The notes beneath the pieces were generated by a model. The model was not told the DNA's origin. It made no database searches and saw nothing but the letters and a program-made list of their open reading frames with translations. A stretch of 64,000 nucleotides of DNA from Lachnospiraceae bacterium UBA6987. GTDB taxonomy: Bacteria; Bacillota; Clostridia; Lachnospirales; Lachnospiraceae. Each line of letters starts with the position of its first letter. The first letter of the stretch is position 1. Positions 25,518-33,225 of the stretch are shown in pieces. A program made the translations under genes and the position numbers. Where the stretch lies: contig DJYD01000030.1 in NCBI GenBank assembly GCA_002449955.1, positions 5,280 to 69,279 on the forward strand. Reading direction: 5' to 3'.

Positions 25518-25550
25518 TGGTATTTTTCCTCCTGGAATGATTTGATTGGA

Positions 25551-25889
25551 TTATTTGCACTTGGTGATCGACGTCACCTTGGCGTTCGGTCCGCACTGCT
25601 GTGCAACGGCAGCAAGGATCGCAGCTACAACGGCACCGTCTTCGCCGCCCACGCCCTTAGGCGCTGCAGGTGCAGCGGCCTTGGCCGGAGCAGCAGCCTT
25701 TGCCGGAGTCTTGACAGGCGCTTTGGCCTTCTGACTCGATTTGTCCAATTTCCCGATGTACTTGAACAGGGAAATTACGCCGCTCAGGAATAACAGCACA
25801 AGGAAGACAACGCCAAAGCCAACGATCATGTTGCCGAACGCTTCTCCCATGCCGATATCCGATGCAGCGATTGCGAATAAATAACTCAT
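25551..25889 (-). CDS. oadG: Oxaloacetate decarboxylase gamma subunit
   Basis: This is a 112-residue protein with one membrane helix (about residues 20-44, NMIVGFGVVFLVLLFLSGVI), then a lysine/alanine/proline-rich cytoplasmic linker and a C-terminal segment DGAVVAAILAAVAQQCG. This matches the OadG/MmdD subunits that assemble the alpha and beta subunits. It is the first gene of the operon, 33 bp before the biotin carrier gene, with a good promoter upstream. Confidence 0.88.
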   Translation of the reverse strand: MSYLFAIAASDIGMGEAFGNMIVGFGVVFLVLLFLSGVISLFKYIGKLDKSSQKAKAPVKTPAKAAAPAKAAAPAAPKGVGGEDGAVVAAILAAVAQQCGPNAKVTSITKCK

Positions 25890-25937
25890 ATACGCTTACC
25901 TCGTTTTGCGTTTTTTACGCTATTTCGCGTCTTAAAC

Positions 25938-25966
25938 AGTATAGGCGATGCGGGATTTTTTTGCAA
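25938..25966 (-). promoter_or_regulatory. Promoter of the oad operon
   Basis: Minus strand: -35 TTGCAA (25961-25966), 17-bp spacer, -10 TATACT (25938-25943). The rest of 25890-26130 is AT-rich leader and the tsf terminator; no gene is seen. Confidence 0.7.
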
Positions 25967-26060
25967 GATAAAAAATGCATATTTTTCGGCACTTTTTCTT
26001 TAAAAATTCTGCAATATCGCACTACCTGTATAACATTTCTTCTATAACTATTATAATTGT

Positions 26061-26094
26061 AAAAGCACCGAAGCATTTCAGCCCCGGTGCTTTT
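26061..26094 (-). terminator. Terminator of rpsB-tsf
   Basis: AAAAGCACCG pairs with CGGTGCTTTT around a 14-nt loop, downstream of the tsf stop codon. Confidence 0.8.
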
Positions 26095-26130
26095 CTTTTC
26101 TTTCCGGAACTTTTCCGGCAGCAAGGCGGC

Positions 26131-27066
26131 TTACGCCATCTGCTTTGCGACTTCCTCTGCGAAGTTCTCTTCCTTCTTTTCGATGCCTTCGCCGGTCTCG
26201 TAGCGGACGAAGCGCTTGATCTTCAGGGAGGCGCCAGTCTTCTTCGCCACGTCAGCCAGATACTGGGAAACGGTCTGCTTGCCGTCTTCAGCCTTGACGT
26301 AGATCTGATCGGCCAGGCAGAATTCCTTCATCTCCTTGGAGATACGGCCCTGGATCATGCCGGCAATCACCTTCTCGGGCTTGCTGGCTTCCTTGGGATC
26401 GTTCATGATCTGAGCCTTCAGGATCTCGGTTTCCTTCTCGATGAAGTCAGCCGGAACTTCGCTTCTGTCCACGAACTGAGGACGAAGTGCCGCGATCTGC
26501 ATGGAAACGTTCTTCAGCGCTTCGCATACATCAGCATTCTCGGGCTGATCGGTCACGGCCTGAACCAGTACGCCGATGCGGCCGCCGCCGTGGATATAGC
26601 TCACGATGGCACCGTCAGTCGCTTCAAGCTTCTCGAAGCGGCGGATGGACAGCTTCTCGCCGATGCGGCTGATCATTTCGGACAGTTCCTGCTCTACCGT
26701 CAGGGTAGGATCGGCAGCCCAGGGTTCGGCAAGGAAACCTTCCAGCGTCGTATTCGCGGAGGCCATGATCTGGTCGGCCACGTCGGAGACGTACTTCTGG
26801 AAGATGGCGTTCTTCGCCACGAAGTCGGTCTCGCTGTTAACTTCAACGATGACAGCCTTCTTACCTTCAACCTTGGCCGTTACAAGACCTTCCGCAGCAA
26901 TGCGGCCGGCCTTCTTCGCCGCAGCAGCAAGGCCCTTCTCGCGAAGGAACTCAACCGCCTTCTCAATATTGCCTTCGGTAGCCGTCAGGGCCTTCTTGCA
27001 GTCCATCATGCCGGCACCGGTCATCTCACGCAGTTCCTTAACTAAAGCAGCAGTAATCGCAGCCAT
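26131..27066 (-). CDS. tsf: Translation elongation factor Ts
   Basis: This 311-residue factor regenerates EF-Tu-GTP. The N-terminal UBA-like domain with VKELREMTGAGMMDCKKAL and the EF-Tu-contacting KKAGRIAAEGLV are diagnostic, and NSETDFVAKN and the dimerisation domain follow (VERFEKLE-type segment as IRRFEKLEATDGAIVSYIH). It begins 3 bp after rpsB, the near-universal rpsB-tsf arrangement. Length is typical for Bacillota. It ends at a strong terminator. Confidence 0.97.
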   Translation of the reverse strand: MAAITAALVKELREMTGAGMMDCKKALTATEGNIEKAVEFLREKGLAAAAKKAGRIAAEGLVTAKVEGKKAVIVEVNSETDFVAKNAIFQKYVSDVADQIMASANTTLEGFLAEPWAADPTLTVEQELSEMISRIGEKLSIRRFEKLEATDGAIVSYIHGGGRIGVLVQAVTDQPENADVCEALKNVSMQIAALRPQFVDRSEVPADFIEKETEILKAQIMNDPKEASKPEKVIAGMIQGRISKEMKEFCLADQIYVKAEDGKQTVSQYLADVAKKTGASLKIKRFVRYETGEGIEKKEENFAEEVAKQMA

Positions 27067-27069
27067 GAT

Positions 27070-27837
27070 TTATTCCTCCGTATTCTCTTCCGCAGTCTCG
27101 GCGACTTCTTCAGCGGGGGCTTCTTCGGTCTCAGGGGCAGCATCGCTAAGCTGCTCGCCCTGCTTGGCTTCCAGCACGGCATCCGCCATCTTGCCGACAA
27201 TCAGCTTGACCGCACGGATCGCGTCGTCATTGCCGGGGATGATATAATCCAGTTCTTCGGGATCGCTGTTGGTATCGGCAATGCCGATCAGGGTCACACC
27301 GAGAGTGCGGGCTTCCTGCACGCAGATCTTTTCCTTCTTGGGATCGACCACGAAGATGGCATCCGGGATGCGCTTCATGTTCTTGATACCGCCAAGGTTC
27401 TTCTCCAGCTTGTCCCATTCCTTCTGCAGCATGGCGACTTCCTTTTTGGGCAGCACTTCGAAGGTGCCGTCTTCGCTCATGCGCTCGATCTCATGCAGAC
27501 GGTTGATACGGCTCTGAATGGTCTTGAAGTTGGTCAGCATGCCGCCGAGCCAGCGCTGGTTGACATAGTACATGCCGCAGCGTTCCGCTTCGCTCTGGAT
27601 CGCATCCTGGGCCTGCTTCTTCGTGCCGACGAAGAGGATGGTGCCGCCCTCAGCCACGATGTTCACGACTGCATTGTAGGCGTCGTCGATCATGCCGACG
27701 GTCTTTTGCAGGTCGATGATGTGGATCGAGTTGCGTTCGGTGTAGATGTAAGGGGCCATCTTGGGGTTCCAGCGGCGGGTCTGGTGGCCGAAATGCACAC
27801 CGGCTTCCAGCAGCTGTTTCATGGAAATAACGCTCAT
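27070..27837 (-). CDS. rpsB: 30S ribosomal protein S2
   Basis: This 255-residue ribosomal protein has MKQLLEAGVHFGHQTRRWNPKM, IHIIDLQKTV, FVGTKKQAQDAI, VNQRWLGGMLTNF and IPGNDDAIRAVKLI. An acidic Glu-rich tail (about 215-255) extends beyond the core. The start at 27837 follows GGAGGAAG; longer upstream frames are the untranslated leader. It heads the rpsB-tsf operon with a strong promoter and a structured leader of about 100 nt. Confidence 0.97.
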   Translation of the reverse strand: MSVISMKQLLEAGVHFGHQTRRWNPKMAPYIYTERNSIHIIDLQKTVGMIDDAYNAVVNIVAEGGTILFVGTKKQAQDAIQSEAERCGMYYVNQRWLGGMLTNFKTIQSRINRLHEIERMSEDGTFEVLPKKEVAMLQKEWDKLEKNLGGIKNMKRIPDAIFVVDPKKEKICVQEARTLGVTLIGIADTNSDPEELDYIIPGNDDAIRAVKLIVGKMADAVLEAKQGEQLSDAAPETEEAPAEEVAETAEENTEE

Positions 27838-27945
27838 TTTTCTTCCTCCGTTTGGTTCTTCTTCCGCGCATTTCACGTCCCGGGAAGACCGCGAAAAGCG
27901 GCACCGATCCCTGAGATCCGTGCACGTGAATTTTTTAGAGCTCGA
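27838..27945 (-). ncRNA. Structured rpsB leader (probable S2 autoregulatory leader)
   Basis: The predicted leader folds with TTCACGT pairing with ACGTGAA around inner helices (GATC/GATC and CGGTGCCGC/GCGGTC-like), ending just before the RBS. S2 leaders that bind the protein and repress translation are known in bacteria; assignment here is by position and shape only. Confidence 0.4.
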
Positions 27946-27947
27946 CC

Positions 27948-27976
27948 ATTGTAGCAAGTTCCCGGAGGAAATGCAA
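27948..27976 (-). promoter_or_regulatory. Promoter of rpsB-tsf
   Basis: Minus strand: -35 TTGCAT (27971-27976), 17-bp spacer, -10 TACAAT (27948-27953). Confidence 0.75.
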
Positions 27977-28040
27977 GCGGTATTTCGGAGAAAACCATAG
28001 AAAACAGGAAGAAATTCGCAAAAGATCCGCCGGAGATCCT

Positions 28041-29435
28041 CTATTTTCGATGACGGCTGACTGCAAATACGATCCCGAGGGCGATCCAGACCAGCAGCAG
28101 GATGTACGAAGGCAGCGTCAGGCATCCCGGCATCCCGGGCACGAGCAGCATGACAAGAAAGAAAACGGAGAAGACGACCCCCAGAACCGTGATCAGTTTC
28201 AGCCCTCCTTTACGCTGCGTCTCAGTATCCTGCAGCAGAGCCCTGCGGGCACACAGGTTCGTATAGCCGTAGCCGATCGCCGCGCCGATCGCGGACATAT
28301 CGACAAACCATCCCAGTGCCGTACGGCCGAAAAACGGACCGACCAGGGAAAACGCAAGGCAAAAGCAGATCGCGTTGGCAGGTGTCCTGTACTTCGGATG
28401 CAGCTTCCCGAACCATTTCGGAAGGACGTTCTGCTCCGCCATGAAGAAGAGCAGCCGGCTGGTCGCCGTCAGGAATCCCAGTATTCCCGTCAGGATCGCG
28501 CAGCTGATCGCAATGCCTAGCACGATGAGTCCGGGTATCCCCATCAGCGCTTCCACCGCGGCACCTACAGCCCAGTCGTGCTGCGCGATAAACGCCGTCC
28601 AGTCGGGGGAAGCCGCCGCCGTGACCAGCGTGTTGCAGGTATAGACCGTGCAGCCGAACAGGATCGCCACGACCATGATCCCGATCACTTTTTTCGAGGA
28701 GAAGTTGAACTCCTCCACCTCCTGCGGAATGGTTCCGAATCCCACATAGGCCCACGGCGTCACCGCCACGACAGCCAGGATCCCGGACAGCACTTCTTTC
28801 GTATCCGCATCCGCTCTGACGTTCCATAAAGGCTGCAGGTTCTCCCACGACGTGACAGGACTGAAGATGGCCGAGATCAGAATGATCAGGAATGACGTGG
28901 CCAGCGATACCGCCATGATCGTATCCACCACACCGGTCTCTTTGGTTCCGAGAATACTGATCACGGACAGGACCGTCAGCGCGAGCACGGCCAGAATGAC
29001 TTCTCCCAGATAAATGTCGTATCCCGCAACGGAATACATGCGGCCGAACTGGAAGATCCCGAAGAAAAGCTTCCGGCTCATCAGGCCGAGTGCCGTGGAG
29101 TTCATGGGCACATTGGCGATGAAAGCCAGCGCCAGGAACCAGGCGCACCAGTAGGCATGCTTTTCTCCGAAGAACATGCGGGTATAGGTAAATTCGCCTC
29201 CGCCGTTCGGGTAGCGTTTGACCATGTAACTGTAGCTGACGGAGATCACGATCATGATCAGCGCCCCGACAGCCATGGCCGCAGCGGTGCCGAGAGGCCC
29301 CGCAGCAGGCAGGAAGGTCGTGCCGGGCATCATAAAAGCGCCCCATCCTATGATGCATCCAAAGGCCAGAGACCATACGCTCATCGGATTCAGATTCTTT
29401 TGAAACTTTTGCGAAGCGGGAGCATTACTGTTCAT
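28041..29435 (-). CDS. APC-family amino acid permease (module 1)
   Basis: This is a 464-residue, 12-helix transporter. The helix-1 signature FGCIIGWGAFMMPG (glycine-rich unwound segment binding the amino acid backbone), GGGEFTYTRMFFG, and FGTIPQEVEEFNFSSKK in helix 6-7 mark the APC superfamily. ATG 29435 is chosen; an in-frame start further up at 29489 would fall in the RNA hairpin. It is the third gene behind the GltS-type symporter and the OCD-family enzyme, separated from the latter by a structured RNA element. Substrate is unknown, but shared transcription suggests the compound the OCD-family enzyme uses. It is only distantly similar to the second APC permease at 33222. Confidence 0.88.
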   Translation of the reverse strand: MNSNAPASQKFQKNLNPMSVWSLAFGCIIGWGAFMMPGTTFLPAAGPLGTAAAMAVGALIMIVISVSYSYMVKRYPNGGGEFTYTRMFFGEKHAYWCAWFLALAFIANVPMNSTALGLMSRKLFFGIFQFGRMYSVAGYDIYLGEVILAVLALTVLSVISILGTKETGVVDTIMAVSLATSFLIILISAIFSPVTSWENLQPLWNVRADADTKEVLSGILAVVAVTPWAYVGFGTIPQEVEEFNFSSKKVIGIMVVAILFGCTVYTCNTLVTAAASPDWTAFIAQHDWAVGAAVEALMGIPGLIVLGIAISCAILTGILGFLTATSRLLFFMAEQNVLPKWFGKLHPKYRTPANAICFCLAFSLVGPFFGRTALGWFVDMSAIGAAIGYGYTNLCARRALLQDTETQRKGGLKLITVLGVVFSVFFLVMLLVPGMPGCLTLPSYILLLVWIALGIVFAVSRHRK

Positions 29436-29475
29436 TTTATTCGCTAAACCTCTCAAAAATGCCGAAAAAAGGCCA

Positions 29476-29575
29476 CAAAAAGCACGCACCCCTTAGCCAG
29501 GAGCCTGATGATTATTCAGGAAGACCGGTCATTCGTCAGATCAGACCCATGAGACCGGGACTAAAAGGTGCGTGC
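29476..29575 (-). ncRNA. Three-way-junction RNA ending in a terminator, before the APC permease gene
   Basis: A 15-bp outer helix joins GCACGCACCTTTTAG (29561-29575, read on the minus strand) to CTAAGGGGTGCGTGC (29482-29496). Inside it are two helices: CCGGTC/GACCGG (29553-29558 with 29525-29530) and CCTGA/TCAGG (29516-29520 with 29504-29508). TTTTT follows the outer helix. It terminates the OCD transcript and could regulate the permease. No known riboswitch class was recognised. Confidence 0.55.
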
Positions 29576-29589
29576 CGTGATCTGAAAGA

Positions 29590-30705
29590 TCAGGTCCAGT
29601 GAGGCGTATCCCAGATCTTCAGCTTTTGGCCGAGACCCATCTCGACCGCGCGCTGATAGCATTCATAGGTCCAGGCAATGTCCTCGGTGATCATGCCGCC
29701 CGTCATCAGGCAGATGCGTTCATCGTCGCTCTTCCTTCCGGGGATCGCACCGCAGGCACAGGAGCCGAGGCTCGGGATCTCTTCGACCGGCGGAAGCTTG
29801 CCCTCGTCGATCAGCTTGTAGATCCCGCCGCCCATCATGCCGGCATAGCTGACTTCGATGGGCACGTCCGCACGGCGGGCGTCATCCATATAGGCCTTGT
29901 GCATGAGCGGGTTGTCAAAGAAGGTCGTGGCGGTCTCATAATAGGATTCCGCAATACGGCCGGAACCGGTGAAGATGATCAGAGAGCCGGGTTTGAGCCA
30001 GGCGTCCTCAATCATGACCGGGCGCAGGCGGGAAGTCGCGCTGGAAATGATATCCGCAGTGGAGATTGCGTCTTCCATGGTGTCGCATACGGTGTATTTC
30101 AGGCCGAATTCTTCCGCCGCCCATTCGCCGTATTTCTCGGCAGTCTCTTTTTTGATATCGAAAATGCGGATCTCCTTCGCATTTTTGGCTGTCGCCATCA
30201 TGCCCTGCAGGCAGGCTTTCTGAATCGGACCGGCGCCGATCAGGCCGATGACGGAAGCATCTTTTCTGGCCAGATACTTTACCCCGACGCCCGGGATCGA
30301 GCCGGTGCGGACGGCGCTGACGACGTTGCCCGAGCAGAGCGCGAAGGGTTCGCAAGTATCCGGATTATTCAGCATGACCATCAGGATGCTGCGGGGCAGG
30401 CCGCGGGACGGGTTGATGATGTTGGAGCCGTACCATTTTTCTCCGGCGGTCCTGAAGCGTCCGCCAAGGTAGCCGACCATGGCCATGAAGCGGCGGTCGG
30501 GGCCGGCTTTGGGCATGCCTTCGAACTTCGGATTCTCGGGGAAATAGACCTTGATGCCGTGTTCGTTCAGGTTCGGGCCGCCCATGATATAGTCGCCCTG
30601 CCCCAGCAGGCCGAACATCTCATCCATGACTTCGACGCAGCGATTGGAATCCAGCGCGCCGGCTTTAATCATGGACTCTTCATCCAAATACAGGAATTCT
30701 GTCAT
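29590..30705 (-). CDS. Ornithine cyclodeaminase/mu-crystallin family protein 1
   Basis: This 371-residue protein has the NAD-binding Rossmann core LIGAGPIQKACL, IRIFDIKKETAEKY and ISSATSRLRPVMIEDAWLKPGS, and the N-terminal substrate lobe FMAMVGYLGGRF.GEKWYGSN. It is longer than classical ornithine cyclodeaminase (about 330) and carries a cysteine pair (GSCACGAIPG) and the C-terminal DDERICLMTGGMITEDIAWTYE. Database relatives are often called tyramine oxidase subunit B, a label I cannot verify. The chemistry is probably deamination or reduction of an amino or imino acid with NAD(P). It is clearly paralogous to the 34760 gene. It lies 21 bp behind the GltS-type symporter gene. Confidence 0.85.
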   Translation of the reverse strand: MTEFLYLDEESMIKAGALDSNRCVEVMDEMFGLLGQGDYIMGGPNLNEHGIKVYFPENPKFEGMPKAGPDRRFMAMVGYLGGRFRTAGEKWYGSNIINPSRGLPRSILMVMLNNPDTCEPFALCSGNVVSAVRTGSIPGVGVKYLARKDASVIGLIGAGPIQKACLQGMMATAKNAKEIRIFDIKKETAEKYGEWAAEEFGLKYTVCDTMEDAISTADIISSATSRLRPVMIEDAWLKPGSLIIFTGSGRIAESYYETATTFFDNPLMHKAYMDDARRADVPIEVSYAGMMGGGIYKLIDEGKLPPVEEIPSLGSCACGAIPGRKSDDERICLMTGGMITEDIAWTYECYQRAVEMGLGQKLKIWDTPHWT

Positions 30706-30726
30706 TTTCTACGATACCTCCTAAGA

Positions 30727-32094
30727 TTATCTTTCTTTCTTCGAATACCAGGTCCTCAGAATGATTGGCAGGAATGCGGCAACAACTGCAAGGCCGAGCG
30801 CGATGAGCGTCATTGTCGTTGCGCCGTATTTCGAGACCCAGACCGGGGCCATGGAAGTGATGATGCCGCCGCCGATAGCCCAGGAGCTGAACGGCGCACG
30901 GGCCGCGTACATGTCAAGCGCGTCGGATTTGGCTTCCGGATCGCAGACACGGAGCAGCAGCATGCCTGTGGCGGCAACGCCGGTGTAAGTGCCGTACATC
31001 ATCATGGAGTTCTCAAACCAGGTATTGCCGAACGCGCCGCGCGCATAGACCAGGGAGTAGAACAGCATGAAAGCGAAAAGTACAAGGTTTGCAATAATCA
31101 GCGGACCCGCATAGTCAATCACGACGGAGACATTCAGGGAAGCAACTGCGCCGGCGATCAGGAATTCAAGGGAAATGCCCTGGATGCGGGACATGACCTT
31201 CATATCGATGGCATCGCCCCATTTGGTCAGGTTCAGGATCTTCTGGACCAGAAAGCCTGCGAACATGGCCGTAACGAACCATGATACAGAGAAGTTCAGA
31301 TACGTCTTCAGCGCTTTATTCAGGATCCAGCCCAGGAACACAACAATACTCAAGACAGCTGCATGGAAAGCAAGGTTGTCGATGACCTGAGGGGAGACCG
31401 CACGGGTCGTGTCGACAGGACGGTCTTCAGTATAGAGTTCGACCTCTTTGTTCTCGATGGTCTTCTTGCCTTCGCCCTGGAGGAACTTCGCCCAGCCTTT
31501 GCGGGCACCAATGTTGATCAGAACGATACCGCCGAAGATACCGAACAGCAGACCGAAGGTCGCGTTGGTCACGGCAAGCGACTGGCCTTCTGCCCAGCCA
31601 AGTTCTTCAAACACGGCCTGCATGCCTGCCGCGGTGCCGTGTCCGCCGGCCCAGCCTTCTTCAAGGGTGGTACCGAACAGCGGGTTGACCTTGAACAGGG
31701 GCGTAAAGACGAGGATCGTCAGGATCAGCGGGATCGCATACTGCATGAAGCAGCCGAGGTACGCATAGCAGGTGGCGTTGAAGGCTTTTCTCGCAAACTG
31801 TTTCAGGTTCCGTTTCTTCTTGCCCATCAGCATGGGTGCGAAGACGAGAACGATCAGCCTGCCGGACAGCCCCGACCATGCGCTTGTGATGTGTTTGGGG
31901 ATGACGCCCAGGAAATACTGTCCCAGCAGCAGGCCGATAAAGCCGGCGATCAGGGACGCGGGGATGTAGTACTTCTTCAGGAAAGGAACCTTTAACCGAA
32001 GGATCGTACCAACGACCAGCAGCATGCCGAGTATTGCAAGATAAACCAATAATGCATCTTGTGCGCCGCTGCCAACTTCTGTTGTCGGAATCAT
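30727..32094 (-). CDS. GltS-type sodium/glutamate symporter
   Basis: This is a 455-residue membrane protein of the ESS (glutamate:Na+ symporter) family. The two pore-loop GGHGTAAG-type motifs are seen (EEGWAGGHGTAAGMQ in the first half; MMMYGTYTGVAATGMLLLR in the second), with an inverted-repeat layout and about ten helices. A hydrophilic loop (about 215-250) separates the halves. It imports glutamate or a related dicarboxylic or other amino acid with Na+, fitting a cell that maintains a sodium gradient through the oad pump. It is the first gene of the operon with the OCD-family enzyme and the APC permease, divergent from an RpiR regulator. Confidence 0.88.
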   Translation of the reverse strand: MIPTTEVGSGAQDALLVYLAILGMLLVVGTILRLKVPFLKKYYIPASLIAGFIGLLLGQYFLGVIPKHITSAWSGLSGRLIVLVFAPMLMGKKKRNLKQFARKAFNATCYAYLGCFMQYAIPLILTILVFTPLFKVNPLFGTTLEEGWAGGHGTAAGMQAVFEELGWAEGQSLAVTNATFGLLFGIFGGIVLINIGARKGWAKFLQGEGKKTIENKEVELYTEDRPVDTTRAVSPQVIDNLAFHAAVLSIVVFLGWILNKALKTYLNFSVSWFVTAMFAGFLVQKILNLTKWGDAIDMKVMSRIQGISLEFLIAGAVASLNVSVVIDYAGPLIIANLVLFAFMLFYSLVYARGAFGNTWFENSMMMYGTYTGVAATGMLLLRVCDPEAKSDALDMYAARAPFSSWAIGGGIITSMAPVWVSKYGATTMTLIALGLAVVAAFLPIILRTWYSKKER

Positions 32095-32143
32095 AGTTAT
32101 ACCTCCTTTTGATTCACAGTATTGACTCCGTACGTGCTTTATT

Positions 32144-32193
32144 TGTATTTCATTATATCACATTATTTGCACATGTCAATACAAAAAAATACA
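32144..32193. promoter_or_regulatory. Candidate RpiR-1 operator half-sites
   Basis: AATACA-AAAA-AATACA (32178-32193) overlaps the -35 box, and TGTATT (32144-32149) lies just past the -10 box. The same half-site recurs upstream of the second RpiR gene. Blocking by the divergently encoded regulator is an inference. Confidence 0.4.
32152..32179 (-). promoter_or_regulatory. Consensus promoter of module 1 (symporter-OCD-permease)
   Basis: Minus strand: perfect -35 TTGACA (32174-32179), 16-bp spacer, perfect -10 TATAAT (32152-32157). Confidence 0.85.
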
Positions 32194-32268
32194 TTTTAAA
32201 TAATTTCGATTCATTTTCTTCCCTGTTTTTTCCTGCAGCGATATCTTTCCGGTACGGCAGAACAGCAA

Positions 32269-32297
32269 TTGAATTCGCTTTTTCGTTGTGATAGAAT
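32269..32297 (+). promoter_or_regulatory. Promoter of rpiR-like regulator 1
   Basis: -35 TTGAAT (32269-32274), 17-bp spacer, -10 TAGAAT (32292-32297). Confidence 0.6.
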
Positions 32298-32370
32298 AAA
32301 TGTATTCAGCCGTTTCACGAACACCGGTGTTCCGGAAGAATCCACCTCCGGGATACCGTCAGGAGAAAAC

Positions 32371-33213
32371 ATGAGTATTTTGAAAGAACTGGAAAGCCAC
32401 GCCAGCCATCTCACCCGGGCCGAGCGGAAGATCGCCGCATTCTGTCTGCATCACGTCAACGATTTTTCCATCATGACGCTGAGCAATCTTTCCTATACGA
32501 TCGGAACCAGTACGACCTCGATCATCCGTTTCTGCCAGCACATGGGCTTTAAAAGCTTCAAGGAGTTTCAGACTGCCCTGCGCAAAGAGACCGGTCTGAA
32601 GGTCAATCTGCAGGACCGCCTCCAGCACCTGATGAGCGAAAGCACACCGAACGTCTATGCCCAGACGGTCACTAACACGCTGAAATGCATCGAAGACAGT
32701 TTTGCCGCAATGGATCCAGTTAAGATGGAAACAGCCGCGAATTACATTTCGCGCGCGCGCAGAGTCTTTACTTTCGGCATGAAAGAGGCCTATGCCCTGG
32801 CGCATTACGCCTATACGCGCTTTTATGACGTCCGGACCGACGTGCACCTGCTCAGCGCCGTTCCCAACGGGGACGCTGAGGAAATTTTAGATATTTCCCC
32901 CGAGGATGTTTGTATTGCATTTCTGTTTCACCGATATACCCGGGCTTCCGTCAGTACGCTGCCGATCTTCAAGGCCCGCGGAACCAAACTGATCCTGATC
33001 ACCTGTGAGCCATACGACAGCGTTCAGGCTTTTGCCGATGTGCTGCTTCCCTGCAGGGTCGATTTCAGCGGGGTCAAAAACAGCTATGCCGCTCCGGTCT
33101 GTCTCTGCGACTGCCTGTGCAACAGGGTGGCCGCCATCGATCCCGAACGCACCAAAGCCCGCATGGAAGCATTGGAAAAACTATACGACGACTACATGAT
33201 CCTGGGGAGCTGA
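32371..33213 (+). CDS. MurR/RpiR family transcriptional regulator 1
   Basis: This 280-residue regulator has an N-terminal helix-turn-helix of the RpiR type (LTRAERKIAAFCLHHVNDFS, then SYTIGTSTTSIIRFCQHMGFKSFKEFQ, about residues 14-77) and a C-terminal SIS domain (about 120-260) with RRVFTFGMKEAYALAHYAYTR and DVCIAFLFHRYTRASV. SIS domains usually bind phosphosugars, but the neighbours here are amino-acid genes, so another ligand is likely. AGGAG precedes ATG 32371. It is divergent from the GltS-OCD-APC operon, which it presumably controls, and paralogous to the 36249 regulator. A GGAGCT-GAAA-AGCTCC hairpin spans its stop codon. Confidence 0.92.
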   Translation: MSILKELESHASHLTRAERKIAAFCLHHVNDFSIMTLSNLSYTIGTSTTSIIRFCQHMGFKSFKEFQTALRKETGLKVNLQDRLQHLMSESTPNVYAQTVTNTLKCIEDSFAAMDPVKMETAANYISRARRVFTFGMKEAYALAHYAYTRFYDVRTDVHLLSAVPNGDAEEILDISPEDVCIAFLFHRYTRASVSTLPIFKARGTKLILITCEPYDSVQAFADVLLPCRVDFSGVKNSYAAPVCLCDCLCNRVAAIDPERTKARMEALEKLYDDYMILGS

Positions 33214-33225
33214 AAAGCTCCTCAG
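33202..33225. terminator. Hairpin between convergent regulator 1 and APC permease 2
   Basis: GGAGCT-GAAA-AGCTCC with three or four further outer pairs covers the regulator's stop codon. It probably serves as a compact bidirectional 3' end; the T run is short. Confidence 0.45.

Noticed and set aside
29599..31284. Rightward open frame of 561 codons opposite OCD gene 1 and the symporter gene
   Set aside because: It is antisense to two well-supported genes, histidine- and arginine-rich nonsense composition, no start signal.
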